From: Pseudomonas helmanticensis
GTDB taxonomy: Bacteria; Pseudomonadota; Gammaproteobacteria; Pseudomonadales; Pseudomonadaceae
Direction of reading: 5' to 3'
NCBI RefSeq assembly: GCF_900182985.1
Contig: NZ_FXUY01000001.1
Coordinates: 186,001 to 250,000 of the forward strand
DNA: 64,000 nucleotides
Below, piece by piece: positions 46,647-54,802 of this stretch (position 1 is its first letter; the number at the start of each line of letters is the position of its first letter). The notes below the pieces were generated by a model. It searched no databases. It worked only from the letters and a program-made list of their open reading frames with translations, and was not told where the DNA came from. The translations under genes and the position numbers were made by a program.

Positions 46647-49025
46647 ATGAAATTCAGTGAACAATGGCTGCGTGGCTGGGTTAGCCCGCAGGTAAATCGC
46701 GACGAGCTGGTTGCTCGCCTGTCGATGGCCGGTCTTGAGGTCGATAGCGTTACGCCGGCCGCCGGCGTATTCAGTGGCGTAGTGGTGGGCGAGGTGCTGA
46801 GCACCGAGCAACACCCTGATGCCGACAAGTTGCGCGTGTGCCAGGTCAGCAATGGCGCGGAAACCTTTCAGGTCGTGTGCGGAGCGCCAAACGTGCGCCC
46901 GGGCCTGAAGATTCCGTTTGCCATGATCGGTGCCGAACTGCCGGGCGACTTCAAGATCAAGAAAGCCAAGCTGCGTGGCGTCGAGTCCAACGGCATGCTG
47001 TGCTCGCAAGCCGAGCTGCAGGTCGGTGAAGGCAACGACGGTCTGATGGAGCTGCCAGCCGATGCGCCGGTGGGCGAAGATTTCCGCGTGTATCTGGATC
47101 TGGAAGACGCCAGCATCGAGGTTGACCTGACCCCGAACCGTGGCGATTGCCTGTCCCTGGCCGGTCTGGCCCGTGAAGTCGGCGCGCTGTACGACGCGCC
47201 GGTCACTCGTCCGGTGATCATGAGCATTCCTGCCGTGCACGATGAAGTGCGTTCGGTAGAAGTGCTGGCCCCATCGGCATGCCCGCGTTACTTGGGTCGA
47301 GTGATCCGTAACGTTGACCTGTCCAAGCCGACCCCGTTGTGGATGGTTGAGCGTCTGCGCCGCGGCGACGTGCGCAGCATCGACGCTGCCGTCGACATCA
47401 CCAACTACGTGATGCTTGAGCTCGGTCAGCCGCTGCACGCCTTCGATCTCGCCGAAATCAATGGCGGCATCCGTGTGCGCATGGCAGAAGAGGGCGAGAA
47501 GCTGGTGCTGCTCGACGGTCAGGAAGTCAGCCTGCGTAGCGATACGCTGGTGATCGCCGACCACACTCGCGCTCTGGCAATTGCCGGTGTGATGGGTGGC
47601 GAGCACAGCGGTGTGTCCGCAACCACTCGCGACGTTTTCCTTGAGTCTGCGTTTTTCGACCAGATCGCTGTTGCTGGCAAGGCTCGTTCCTACGGTCTGC
47701 ACACCGATGCCTCGCACCGCTACGAGCGTGGCGTTGACTGGCAACTGGCCCGTGAAGCCATGGAGCGCGCCACTGGCCTGCTGCTGGAAATCACTGGTGG
47801 CGAAGCCGGTCCGATCATCGAGACCGTCAGCGAGCAACATTTGCCGTCGATCGCGCCGATCACCCTGCGTGCCCAGCGCATCACCCAGATGCTTGGGATG
47901 GAAATGGACTCCGCTCAGATCGAGCGTCTGCTCGGCGGCCTGGGTCTGGGCATTACCGCCGACGGGGCAGGGCAGTGGCGCGTAGAAGTGCCAAGCCATC
48001 GCTTCGACATCAGCCTGGAAGTCGATCTGATCGAAGAACTGGCGCGTTTGTACGGCTACAACCGTCTGCCGGTTCGTTACCCGCAGGCGCGCCTCGCGCC
48101 GCAAGCCAAGGCTGAAGCGCGTAGCGATCTGCCTGAACTGCGTCGCCTGCTGGTGGCCCGTGGTTATCAGGAAGCGATCACTTACAGCTTCATTGATCCG
48201 CGCCAGTTCGAACTGTTCAATCCGGGCGTCGAGCCGCTGTTGCTGGCCAATCCGATCTCCAACGACATGGCTGCCATGCGCTCGTCGCTGTGGCCGGGTC
48301 TGGTCAAGGCGCTGCAGCACAACCTCAACCGTCAGCAGGATCGCGTGCGTCTGTTCGAAAGCGGTCTGCGCTTCGTCGGTCAACTCGAAGGCCTGAAGCA
48401 AGAGCCGATGCTGTCGGGTGTTGTCTGCGGCAGCCGCCTGCCGGAAGGTTGGGCGCAGGGTCGCGATACCGTGGACTTCTTCGACGTCAAGGCTGACGTG
48501 GAAGCGGTACTGGGCTTTGCCGGTGCACTGGATTCCTTCACTTTCGCTCCGGGCAAACATCCGGCGCTGCACCCGGGTCAAACCGCGCGCATCGAACGCG
48601 AAGGGCGTGAAGTCGGTTTCATCGGCGCCATTCACCCGGAATTGTCGAAAGCCTTGGGTCTGGATCGTCCGGTCTTCGTTTTCGAGCTGGTTCTGGCTGA
48701 AGTGGCACTCGGTAAAATGCCGAAATTCCACGAGTTGTCGCGCTTTCCTGAAGTGCGTCGTGACCTTGCACTGATCGCGCACAAAGACGTCGCAGCCTCG
48801 GCTGTACTGGACGTAATCCGTGAAAATGCAGGCGAATGGCTCACAGATCTCAGGCTGTTTGACGTATATCAGGGTAAAGGCATTGATCCTGATAGAAAAA
48901 GCCTTGCAGTTGGCTTGACCTGGCAGCATCCATCGCGCACTCTTAATGACGATGAGGTGAATTCGACGACGCAAAATATCCTCACCTCGCTCGAACAAAG
49001 GTTGAACGCCACGTTAAGGAAGTGA
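46647..49025 (+). CDS. pheT: Phenylalanine--tRNA ligase beta subunit
   Basis: A 792-residue subunit that binds tRNA and edits mischarged tRNA. Domains in order: tRNA-binding (EMAP-like) near residues 39-148 (VGEVLSTEQHPDADKLRVC), B3/B4 editing domain near 210-390 (DAAVDITNYVMLELGQPLHAFDL), B5 near 400-475, catalytic-like core near 490-690 and the C-terminal FDX-ACB domain (FPEVRRDLALIAHKDV to the end). AGGAGAGCAGG precedes the ATG. Starts after pheS and ends 3 bp before ihfA. Confidence 0.98.
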   Translation: MKFSEQWLRGWVSPQVNRDELVARLSMAGLEVDSVTPAAGVFSGVVVGEVLSTEQHPDADKLRVCQVSNGAETFQVVCGAPNVRPGLKIPFAMIGAELPGDFKIKKAKLRGVESNGMLCSQAELQVGEGNDGLMELPADAPVGEDFRVYLDLEDASIEVDLTPNRGDCLSLAGLAREVGALYDAPVTRPVIMSIPAVHDEVRSVEVLAPSACPRYLGRVIRNVDLSKPTPLWMVERLRRGDVRSIDAAVDITNYVMLELGQPLHAFDLAEINGGIRVRMAEEGEKLVLLDGQEVSLRSDTLVIADHTRALAIAGVMGGEHSGVSATTRDVFLESAFFDQIAVAGKARSYGLHTDASHRYERGVDWQLAREAMERATGLLLEITGGEAGPIIETVSEQHLPSIAPITLRAQRITQMLGMEMDSAQIERLLGGLGLGITADGAGQWRVEVPSHRFDISLEVDLIEELARLYGYNRLPVRYPQARLAPQAKAEARSDLPELRRLLVARGYQEAITYSFIDPRQFELFNPGVEPLLLANPISNDMAAMRSSLWPGLVKALQHNLNRQQDRVRLFESGLRFVGQLEGLKQEPMLSGVVCGSRLPEGWAQGRDTVDFFDVKADVEAVLGFAGALDSFTFAPGKHPALHPGQTARIEREGREVGFIGAIHPELSKALGLDRPVFVFELVLAEVALGKMPKFHELSRFPEVRRDLALIAHKDVAASAVLDVIRENAGEWLTDLRLFDVYQGKGIDPDRKSLAVGLTWQHPSRTLNDDEVNSTTQNILTSLEQRLNATLRK

Positions 49026-49028
49026 CGT

Positions 49029-49331
49029 ATGGGGGCTTTGACGAAAGCTGAGATGGCGGAACGTCTGTATGAAGAGCTGGGCCTGAACAAGCGGGAAGCC
49101 AAGGAATTGGTAGAACTGTTTTTCGAGGAAATCAGGCACGCTCTTGAAGACAACGAGCAGGTCAAATTGTCCGGTTTCGGCAATTTCGACCTTCGGGACA
49201 AACGCCAGCGGCCTGGCCGCAACCCGAAAACGGGGGAAGAAATCCCGATCACGGCTCGCCGTGTGGTCACCTTTCGTCCAGGGCAGAAGTTGAAGGCCCG
49301 AGTTGAGGCTTATGCTGGAACCAAGTCATAA
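49029..49331 (+). CDS. ihfA: Integration host factor subunit alpha
   Basis: A 100-residue DNA-bending protein: [35 protein letters not shown], then the DNA-contacting arm [24 protein letters not shown] with the intercalating proline, and [16 protein letters not shown] pairs with IhfB and assists many sigma-54 promoters and phage integrases. It follows pheT directly, as in E. coli, and its 3' end overlaps the MerR gene by 20 bp. Confidence 0.98.
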   Translation: MGALTKAEMAERLYEELGLNKREAKELVELFFEEIRHALEDNEQVKLSGFGNFDLRDKRQRPGRNPKTGEEIPITARRVVTFRPGQKLKARVEAYAGTKS

Positions 49332-49668
49332 CGACGAACTACCCGTCATCCCGGGCAAACGCTACTTCACCATTGGTGAAGTCAGCGAGCTGTGTGCCGT
49401 AAAGCCACACGTGCTGCGCTACTGGGAGCAGGAGTTTCCTCAACTCAACCCCGTCAAACGCCGCGGAAACCGCCGGTATTATCAGCGCCAGGACGTGCTG
49501 ATGATCCGGCAGATCCGCGCGCTACTTTACGATCAAGGTTTCACCATCGGCGGCGCACGCCTGCGCCTGTCCGGCGACGAAGCCAAAGACGACACCACCC
49601 AATACAAACAAATGATCCGGCAGATGATTGCCGAGTTGGAAGACGTGTTGGTGGTTCTCAAGAAATAA
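49312..49668 (+). CDS. MerR-family transcriptional regulator
   Basis: A 118-residue regulator with an N-terminal winged helix-turn-helix ([40 protein letters not shown]) and a C-terminal coiled-coil helix. There is no metal-binding cysteine cluster, so the inducer is unknown. The ATG at 49312 lies inside ihfA. This ihfA-merR-tRNA-Pro order is conserved in pseudomonads. Confidence 0.92.
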   Translation: MLEPSHNDELPVIPGKRYFTIGEVSELCAVKPHVLRYWEQEFPQLNPVKRRGNRRYYQRQDVLMIRQIRALLYDQGFTIGGARLRLSGDEAKDDTTQYKQMIRQMIAELEDVLVVLKK

Positions 49669-49757
49669 AAAGCTGCTTTTGAATACTTCCAGTTTTCAAA
49701 AGCTTGCGCTATATTCTTGAGCGCTCTTCGAGGTGAAGAGCGAGTTGAAAGACCAGT

Positions 49758-49834
49758 CGGGGCGTAGCGCAGTCCGGTAGCGCACTAGCATGGGGTGCTA
49801 GGGGTCGAGTGTTCGAATCACTCCGTCCCGACCA
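49758..49834 (+). tRNA. tRNA-Pro (anticodon GGG)
   Basis: A 77-nt tRNA with acceptor CGGGGCG / CGTCCCG, anticodon arm CTAGCATGGGGTGCTAG (loop ATGGGGT, anticodon GGG), T-loop GTTCGAATC and encoded CCA. A TATATT at 49710-49715 could be its -10 element. The integrase remnant just downstream marks this tRNA as a likely integration site. Confidence 0.96.
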
Positions 49835-49850
49835 TATTTTTCAATGACTT

Positions 49851-49878
49851 AGCCCAACTCTAGCCAGTTGGGCTTTTT
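49851..49878 (+). terminator. Rho-independent terminator after tRNA-Pro
   Basis: AGCCCAACT / AGTTGGGCT 9-bp perfect stem with a short loop and T run, 16 bp after the tRNA. Confidence 0.93.
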
Positions 49879-49903
49879 CATTGGTGGGGAGTTTTTCGGG
49901 ACT

Positions 49904-50182
49904 TCATCCAATTTTCCTTTTCAAAATCGTCAGCACCACCAGGCGCTCGTCGCCATTCTTCACGCCAGACCGTTCGTGTCTGCCGCCAATGTCCGCCGGG
50001 ATCAGGAACACACTGGTGCCGAGCTCCGGCACCGAAATCTCCCAGTCCCACCTCAGCTTGCAAGCTTCCTGCTCGCGACAGCCGGTTTTCACCTTGAAAA
50101 GCGCCATCGTTTGCAGGTGAGTCGGCAACTCCCCGAAAAGAGTCGACTGACGCACAGCGAAGCACTTGATGCAGAGCTTCAT
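49904..50182 (-). pseudogene. Tyrosine-recombinase (phage-type integrase) remnant
   Basis: A 92-codon fragment on the minus strand. The stretch LPTHLQTMALFKVKTGCREQEACKLRWDWE, shown here only in part, is the segment of tyrosine recombinases around the first catalytic arginine (TGCREQEACKLRW), followed by the TSVFLIPADIGGR and VKNGDERLVVL strands found before the second catalytic box. The N-terminal core-binding domain and the C-terminal H-x-x-R and tyrosine are missing, and the frame changes near 49940. It lies 70 bp from tRNA-Pro, so it is the decayed integrase of an element that used this tRNA. Confidence 0.75.
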
Positions 50183-50258
50183 CGATGGGCTTGCAACTAT
50201 CTATAACGCTGCCTTTGGATAGTGATAAATTGCTGCGATCAATTTAGAGAGGTGAGTA

Positions 50259-50609
50259 TTGGAAATGTTGGACATCGGAATGGCTATAGTTCTCCTCTTC
50301 TTGATGATCGCCACATATTTTTTGCCTTCATTCAATGCTTTCAGTCGAAAGCACCCGGAAAGATGGCCTATTTTTATGCTGGATCTTTTTCTCGGCTGGA
50401 CCATCATTGGCTGGGTTGTTTCCCTCGTTTGGTCCGTCTCCTCAACACAATCTGCAGACACGATCCATGTTCAGCCTCAGCCTCAGCCTCAGCCTCAGTC
50501 TGAAGAAGACAAATATCAGAAGCTCGAAAGAATCGGTAGCCTGAAGGAAAAGGGCCTGCTCACTGAGAGTGAATTTGAGGCTGAAAAGGCCAAACTCCTG
50601 CAAAGCTAG
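50259..50609 (+). CDS. Superinfection-immunity-type membrane protein with SHOCT domain
   Basis: A 116-residue protein with two membrane spans (about residues 7-24 and 39-60; WPIFMLDLFLGWTIIGW is typical of the superinfection immunity family, known from phage T4 Imm), a proline-glutamine repeat linker (residues 70-78) and a C-terminal SHOCT domain (YQKLERIGSLKEKGLLTESEFEAEKAKLL). The linker is coded by about four copies of CAGCCT. Start is TTG 50259 (6 nt after GAGAGG) or ATG 50265. It may act at the membrane, but many chromosomal members have no known role. Confidence 0.8.
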   Translation: MEMLDIGMAIVLLFLMIATYFLPSFNAFSRKHPERWPIFMLDLFLGWTIIGWVVSLVWSVSSTQSADTIHVQPQPQPQPQSEEDKYQKLERIGSLKEKGLLTESEFEAEKAKLLQS

Positions 50610-50653
50610 AATAGAGTGAAAAGATCTCGTTCTTTTTCTTTACTTTTAGTGAG

Positions 50654-50670
50654 TTGCCGCTTTAGCAGCT
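50654..50670 (+). repeat. Palindromic 17-bp repeat, left copy
   Basis: TTGCCGCTTTAGCAGCT. A near copy at 50978-50994 differs at two bases. The two flank the small gene at 50728. Confidence 0.55.
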
Positions 50671-50727
50671 ATCAAATTCATATGAGGGAGAGGTATCGTT
50701 GCGGCCTTTAAAAAATGGAGGTGTGAC

Positions 50728-50967
50728 GTGGTCGTACACGGAGTCGAATATCGGTTTTGCTGCGCTTCAAGCGTCGTTGAAGGACACGATGGCCTTGCGC
50801 TTGAATGCTGGAGAGGTAACGACGGCCTGTTATTTGAGATCTTTCGAAACGACGAGACACTCCGCTTTGAGGTGACCCTGTTCGTGCAGGACGTTCCCCT
50901 TGAGCTGCTTGAATACGCCGTACCGATCGCCCGAGAACGATTAGGGGATTTTGTTCCTTATCCCTGA
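50728..50967 (+). CDS. Hypothetical small protein
   Basis: A 79-residue soluble acidic protein starting with GTG and preceded by a strong GGAGGTG (50717-50723). It reads VVHGVEYRFCCASSVVEG, then LALECWRGNDGLLFEIFRND and LFVQDVPLELLEYAVPIA. I do not recognise a family. Its flanking repeats and its place in the patch beside tRNA-Pro suggest an acquired gene. The 455 bp that follow (50968-51422) hold only the right repeat copy; I see no gene there. Confidence 0.6.
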   Translation: MVVHGVEYRFCCASSVVEGHDGLALECWRGNDGLLFEIFRNDETLRFEVTLFVQDVPLELLEYAVPIARERLGDFVPYP

Positions 50968-50977
50968 CACTTCGACC

Positions 50978-50994
50978 TTGCCGCTATAGCGGCT
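50978..50994 (+). repeat. Palindromic 17-bp repeat, right copy
   Basis: TTGCCGCTATAGCGGCT, with the exact palindrome GCCGCTATAGCGGC at 50980-50993. Matches 50654-50670 at 15 of 17 bases. Confidence 0.55.
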
Positions 50995-51422
50995 GCCTTT
51001 GAAGGGGGGGAAAGAGTTGTTGTGCTTTATTGATGCATTCAGTGCCAGCGCTCGCAAGCACCAAAGGACGCTCAGAGTTGATCAGATACTTCCTGTTTAT
51101 AGGGGCGTTGCCCTTTACAAGGGTTTTTTCTGACCCCGTAAAACGATTGGAATACTGGAAACAAAAGCAGGACTGATCAGTCTGCAATCTCCATTGCTAC
51201 CAGCGTTTTTTAAGCCGGAGCGGGAATAGCCGATTCGAGTCATAACTGTGCGCATTGCAAATACCTCCATGGGTGATCCAACAAAATTCGAATGCACTCA
51301 TCCGCTCAGCTGGTTGCCGTTGGGCGTGGAGGGGAGCGCATTCGGGTGGTGTCGGGGAAGGTGACTAACTTTCCATGATGGCGTCTACAGATCACACAAT
51401 GGAAAAGTGATAAGGAAGTTAC

Positions 51423-51635
51423 GTGCTACGGAAGCTAATTTTGATGTTGGTCATTTCGCAGTTGAGTGGCTGCGCTTGGCTTGGCGCAGTTACCAATCGG
51501 AACAGCTCGTATGATTGCTATGACGGCGTCAAGGATGAATATGTGCTCGCGCAGTTTCTCGGTCCGCTTGTAATCATTGACCTACCATTCACCTTCATAG
51601 CTGACACTGTCTCGCTGCCTTTTTGCGCGCTTTGA
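51423..51635 (+). CDS. YceK/YidQ-type lipoprotein
   Basis: A 70-residue lipoprotein starting with GTG after AAGGAAG. The signal ends in a lipobox LSGC at residue 17. The remainder (YDGVKDEYVLAQFLGPLVIIDLPFTFIADTVSLPFC) has the YDGV, IDLPFTFIADT and LP pattern of the YceK/YidQ (DUF1375) family of small outer-membrane lipoproteins of unknown function. Confidence 0.8.
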   Translation: MLRKLILMLVISQLSGCAWLGAVTNRNSSYDCYDGVKDEYVLAQFLGPLVIIDLPFTFIADTVSLPFCAL

Positions 51636-51691
51636 CGCTTGTCCCTATTCATCGATTCGACACTTGCGTCGTTGCAGGCGGACACTTAACC

Positions 51692-51919
51692 ATGTCGTCC
51701 TCCAACGATCCAGAAACAGCCGCTGTCACGGTAAAATTCCATGACGTCAGCGCACTGCACCTGAAATGCTTCGGCGGTGGACTCACTCAATTCATGGACC
51801 TGATCGCGACTCGAATCGACAATGGTCTCGACAGAATAAGATATGAGCTGAGGGATGTTGAAGAAGAAAAAATCTCGTTCTACTTTTTCAGCTTCTGCAC
51901 AACTGTTCAAAAGGTATGA
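51692..51919 (+). CDS. Hypothetical protein, perhaps immunity-type
   Basis: A 75-residue protein (from MSSSNDPETAAVTVKFHDVSA). The pattern VKFHDVSALHLKCFGGGLTQFMDL and the final KISFYFFSFC resemble small bacterial proteins of the polymorphic-toxin immunity sort, but I cannot name the family with confidence. It is only about 60 bp after the YceK-type gene. The 3' end overlaps another short open frame at 51855, so a frameshift in this stretch is possible. Confidence 0.45.
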   Translation: MSSSNDPETAAVTVKFHDVSALHLKCFGGGLTQFMDLIATRIDNGLDRIRYELRDVEEEKISFYFFSFCTTVQKV

Positions 51920-52124
51920 ACATGCGGAATTTAACAGGATCCTCGCGCCAACTGCAGGCGCGCATTCAGCGACGATTCACGCCCGCCACCGACGCATTGT
52001 CGGTATTGCGCTGCTCGTTGGCTGGGCTGTCGGGATGGTGGTCCATCCCGGCCAATATCTGCTTTATCCCGCTATATGCGGGATCATCACCTTGTTCAGC
52101 ATCATGGATAGCGCATCGAAATAA
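51855..52124 (+). CDS. Possible small membrane protein (uncertain frame)
   Basis: An open frame of 89 codons whose second half (RIVGIALLVGWAVGMVVHPGQYLLYPAICGIITLFSIMD) looks like two membrane spans, unlike chance sequence. Its first half overlaps the gene at 51692 in another frame, so the true start is probably later or the gene is a broken remnant. It ends before the terminator at 52207. Confidence 0.35.
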   Translation: MLKKKKSRSTFSASAQLFKRYEHAEFNRILAPTAGAHSATIHARHRRIVGIALLVGWAVGMVVHPGQYLLYPAICGIITLFSIMDSASK

Positions 52125-52206
52125 ACGACTTTTCCAGCGCCTTCGCTGATGCGCCGGCAGGGGCCATTTCACCGTTGAGGTCTAGCGACTTGATCGCCTG
52201 ACTCAC

Positions 52207-52235
52207 AAAAAAACCCGCCTCGGCGGGTTTTTTCT
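52207..52235 (+). terminator. Rho-independent terminator
   Basis: AAACCCGCC / GGCGGGTTT stem with a 2-nt gap, flanked by A and T runs; it can act in both directions. Confidence 0.92.
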
Positions 52236-52272
52236 GTCTATTGTTCCGCATCACCCCTCAGGTAGTTTTGCC

Positions 52273-52614
52273 CTAGGTCTTTTGCGCGGCATCGATGCAG
52301 AGCGAGTAATACGTCTTCTGAAATTCAGCGACCAAGCCCTGTTGCATCTTGGCGTCGGGCTGCTGCGGGAATTCGTAGGCCTTTCCGATCAAACTTTTGT
52401 ACAAACTGCCTACGTATTCACTTTCTTTTCCGGCGGCGTCGGCCATTTCCAGCACGGTCGTAAGGGGCACGCCTCCTTGTCTGGCATTCATGATTACTCT
52501 AGCCGCGTTTTCTACTCGTTTGCACTCTTCCAACAGTTCGTTGGACAGATTGGCGCTGTTAGCCGCAAGGCTGGTGAACATTAGCGTTACTGCTACAAAA
52601 ACTCGTTTGATCAT
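52273..52614 (-). CDS. Small secreted protein
   Basis: A 113-residue protein with a signal peptide (VFVAVTLMFTSLAANSA then NLSNELLEECKRV). The mature part is helical, with RVIMNARQGGVPLTTVLEMADAAG and a C-terminal YYSLCIDAAQ. Proteins of this type, with a periplasmic helical hairpin and two cysteines, are common in Pseudomonas; function unknown. The start at 52614 begins the signal peptide. Confidence 0.7.
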   Translation of the reverse strand: MIKRVFVAVTLMFTSLAANSANLSNELLEECKRVENAARVIMNARQGGVPLTTVLEMADAAGKESEYVGSLYKSLIGKAYEFPQQPDAKMQQGLVAEFQKTYYSLCIDAAQKT

Positions 52615-52708
52615 GACGCGCCATCCCTGATTTAGAGCCTGAACTTTACCATTCATGGCTCAGCGCCACCACTTGCCGAGTTTGCTCAAGTTAACGCCCA
52701 GAGAAGAT

Positions 52709-52978
52709 TCATTGCCCGGACTTTTTTACATCTTTTGAATCACTCGAGCTGTCGGCATCCTTCTGCGTCTCATGCGACTCAGCCCCTGAGTTGGAACCCG
52801 AAGCTTCTTCTCCCTTTTTGTCCGCTTTTTCTTCTTTCGACTCCGACCCGCCCTGATTCACCCCCGGAATAGCGGTCGGCGGTACCGAGGATCCGCCGGT
52901 TTTTTCCACGGCAAGGGCGAACTGCGGGCAGATCGAAATCAGGCCAGCCAGCCCGATTACAGCCATTTTATTGTTCAT
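52709..52978 (-). CDS. Small secreted low-complexity protein
   Basis: An 89-residue protein with a signal peptide (VIGLAGLISICPQFALA then VEKTGG). The mature part is rich in Ser, Lys, Glu and Asp (SKEEKADKKGEEASGSNSG) and is likely disordered. I do not recognise a family. CCTCTC on the plus strand at 52980-52985 gives a GAGAGG ribosome site before the start. Confidence 0.6.
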   Translation of the reverse strand: MNNKMAVIGLAGLISICPQFALAVEKTGGSSVPPTAIPGVNQGGSESKEEKADKKGEEASGSNSGAESHETQKDADSSSDSKDVKKSGQ

Positions 52979-53272
52979 GAGAGGGTCTTCCGAGCAAAGG
53001 CATGTACTGCATTGGAAGAACCCAAAAGCTGATCGTGCGAGTCATCAGACCGGCGGCATCCCCGATCTGACTATTCAGGCACGCAACGCGCAGCATTCGC
53101 CAAGGCATGCCCCCGCCGAGCTGGCGGCGCAAGTATTTGCGGCCATCGCCGCGAAACGCTTTTTGGGTGTTGTCGCACAAGGGCTTTGAAGCGGCACTGC
53201 CGCTTCGTGTACAAAGCATCCTCGAAGAATCCAACCCACAATTTCAAATGTTCGATGTTAAGGAAGACGTCC

Positions 53273-54199
53273 ATGCCAGTCGATAAACAGATCGCCCCGA
53301 TCCTCCAGCAATTCAGCGAGCTGCCGGCACCCGATTACAGCCAGCTCGATGCCGCGCAATACCGACAGTTTTTCGACGACATGCAGCCGGTCATTCCTGG
53401 TGAACCGATGAGCGAGGTGCGCAATCTGCGCGTCGCCGGCACCGTCGGTGAACTCGATGCGCGACTGTATCGACCTTCGCAAGAACACAATTTACCGCTG
53501 TTGGTGTATTTCCACGGTGGCGGTTTTGTCGTTGGCAACCTCGATACCCACGACAATCTTTGCCGCTCGCTGGCGCGCCAGACCGAAGCGGTGGTGGTGT
53601 CGGTGGCTTATCGTCTGGCGCCGGAGCATCCATTCCCGGCAGCACCGCTGGACTGCTATCAGGCGACATGCTGGCTGGTTGAACACGCGGCCGAACTGGG
53701 CGTCGATGGCAGCCGTCTCGCTTTGGCCGGGGACAGCGCGGGCGGCAACATGGCGCTCGCGGTCAGTCAATTGGCGGCGCAGCACCAACGGCCGAAAATC
53801 AGCTACCAGTGCCTGTTTTATCCGGTGACCGATGCACGTAATGACAGTCCGTCCTATGCGGAATTTGCCGAAGGGTTTTTCCTCACGGCGAACATGATGG
53901 ACTGGTTCTGGCAGCAATATCTGCCAGAGGCCGGGCAGGGGGATGATCCGCTGGCCTCGCCGTTGCGCGCTGCAAGCCTGGCGCAGATGCCGCCGACCAC
54001 GTTGATCACTGCCGAATTCGATCCGCTGCGCGATCAGGGCGAGGCGTTTGCCCGGCGCTTGCGCGAGGCTGGCGTGAGCGTCCGTGAACAGCGTTGCGAC
54101 GGCATGATTCACGGGTTCATCAGCATGGCGCCGGTGGTCGAGCGCGCCGCGCAAGTGCTGTCCGAGGCTGCCGCCGATTTGCGTCGGGCGCTCATCTGA
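53273..54199 (+). CDS. Alpha/beta hydrolase, HSL-family esterase
   Basis: A 308-residue esterase. The oxyanion-hole motif VYFHGGGFVVGN is near residue 81, the nucleophile elbow GDSAGGNMA near residue 153, the acid in TAEFDPLRDQGEAFA near residue 250 and the histidine in GMIHGFISM near 280, all typical of hormone-sensitive-lipase-type enzymes (family IV). It probably cleaves short-chain esters in the cytoplasm, as there is no signal peptide. The start at 53273 follows AAGGAAG; a longer upstream frame has no such support. Confidence 0.92.
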   Translation: MPVDKQIAPILQQFSELPAPDYSQLDAAQYRQFFDDMQPVIPGEPMSEVRNLRVAGTVGELDARLYRPSQEHNLPLLVYFHGGGFVVGNLDTHDNLCRSLARQTEAVVVSVAYRLAPEHPFPAAPLDCYQATCWLVEHAAELGVDGSRLALAGDSAGGNMALAVSQLAAQHQRPKISYQCLFYPVTDARNDSPSYAEFAEGFFLTANMMDWFWQQYLPEAGQGDDPLASPLRAASLAQMPPTTLITAEFDPLRDQGEAFARRLREAGVSVREQRCDGMIHGFISMAPVVERAAQVLSEAAADLRRALI

Positions 54200-54225
54200 C
54201 GCACTTCAACTGGCAAAACGAAACC

Positions 54226-54457
54226 AGTGCAGGAGCAAAGCTTGCTCGCGAAAGCGTTCGTTCAGCCAATGATGAATTGACTGAACTGACGCCTTCGCGA
54301 GCAAGCCCGCTCCCACAGGTTTGCAGGGTGTACTCAATTCCTGTGTTCACAACAAAACTCTGTGGGAGCGGGCTTGCTCGCGAAGGCTTCAGGTCAGTCG
54401 GCAAAGATCTTGCGGGCTTAATTGCTTGCTTTCGTGAGCAAGCCCACTCCCACCCGG
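54226..54457. repeat. Cluster of REP elements
   Basis: Four copies of the GAGCAAGCCCGCTCCCAC type in alternating orientation. The central pair is a perfect 28-bp inverted repeat (54291-54318 and 54360-54387); flanking diverged arms lie at 54230-54256 and 54424-54455. This makes it the most complex REP cluster in the window. No gene is visible here. Confidence 0.88.
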
Positions 54458-54639
54458 AGCCCTTGTCCGTGACGGAATGTTTAAAACTTGTTTCAAATTT
54501 GTCGAACCTTCCCACAATGTTTTCAGGTTGTCCGTCGGACGTGCGGCCTCTAGCCTGTGTTCGTCGCTGCCAAATCAGCGATCGGGCATGGAAACCCGAG
54601 TAACTACAGAGCGCACAAGCGCCACTCATAACGTATCCT

Positions 54640-54802
54640 TGCGCACCCTACGGTATGCACTTTGTTATGGCGGCTGTGCGTGGGAGACCTCGTGTCTGCC
54701 GGGTTGCCTCTGTCCCGGGTTTCCAGCCTGCGTACAGCTGCCACCTATTCGCTTGGAAACCGAATGGGGGCCAGCTATAACCGTCATACAGGGTAAATAA
54801 TT
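54640..54802 (+). other. Leader region with small frame before the DUF6124-type gene
   Basis: The stretch has an open frame of 41 codons from ATG 54655 to TAA 54780 (starting MHFVMAAVRGRPRVCRVASV), ending 22 bp before the next gene's GTG. I recall closely similar leaders before DUF6124/DUF3077-type genes in many Pseudomonas genomes, including the GGCGGCTGTGCGTGGGAGAC core, but cannot verify that here. It could be a leader peptide or a structured RNA leader. Confidence 0.4.

Noticed and set aside
50469..50496. CAGCCT repeats considered as a short CRISPR-like array
   Set aside because: The unit is 6 bp without spacers and lies inside a coding frame; there are no CRISPR repeats or cas genes in the window.
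52968..53234. An 88-codon minus-strand frame between the low-complexity secreted protein and the esterase gene
   Set aside because: No ribosome site, no family pattern, and it overlaps the leader of the esterase gene.
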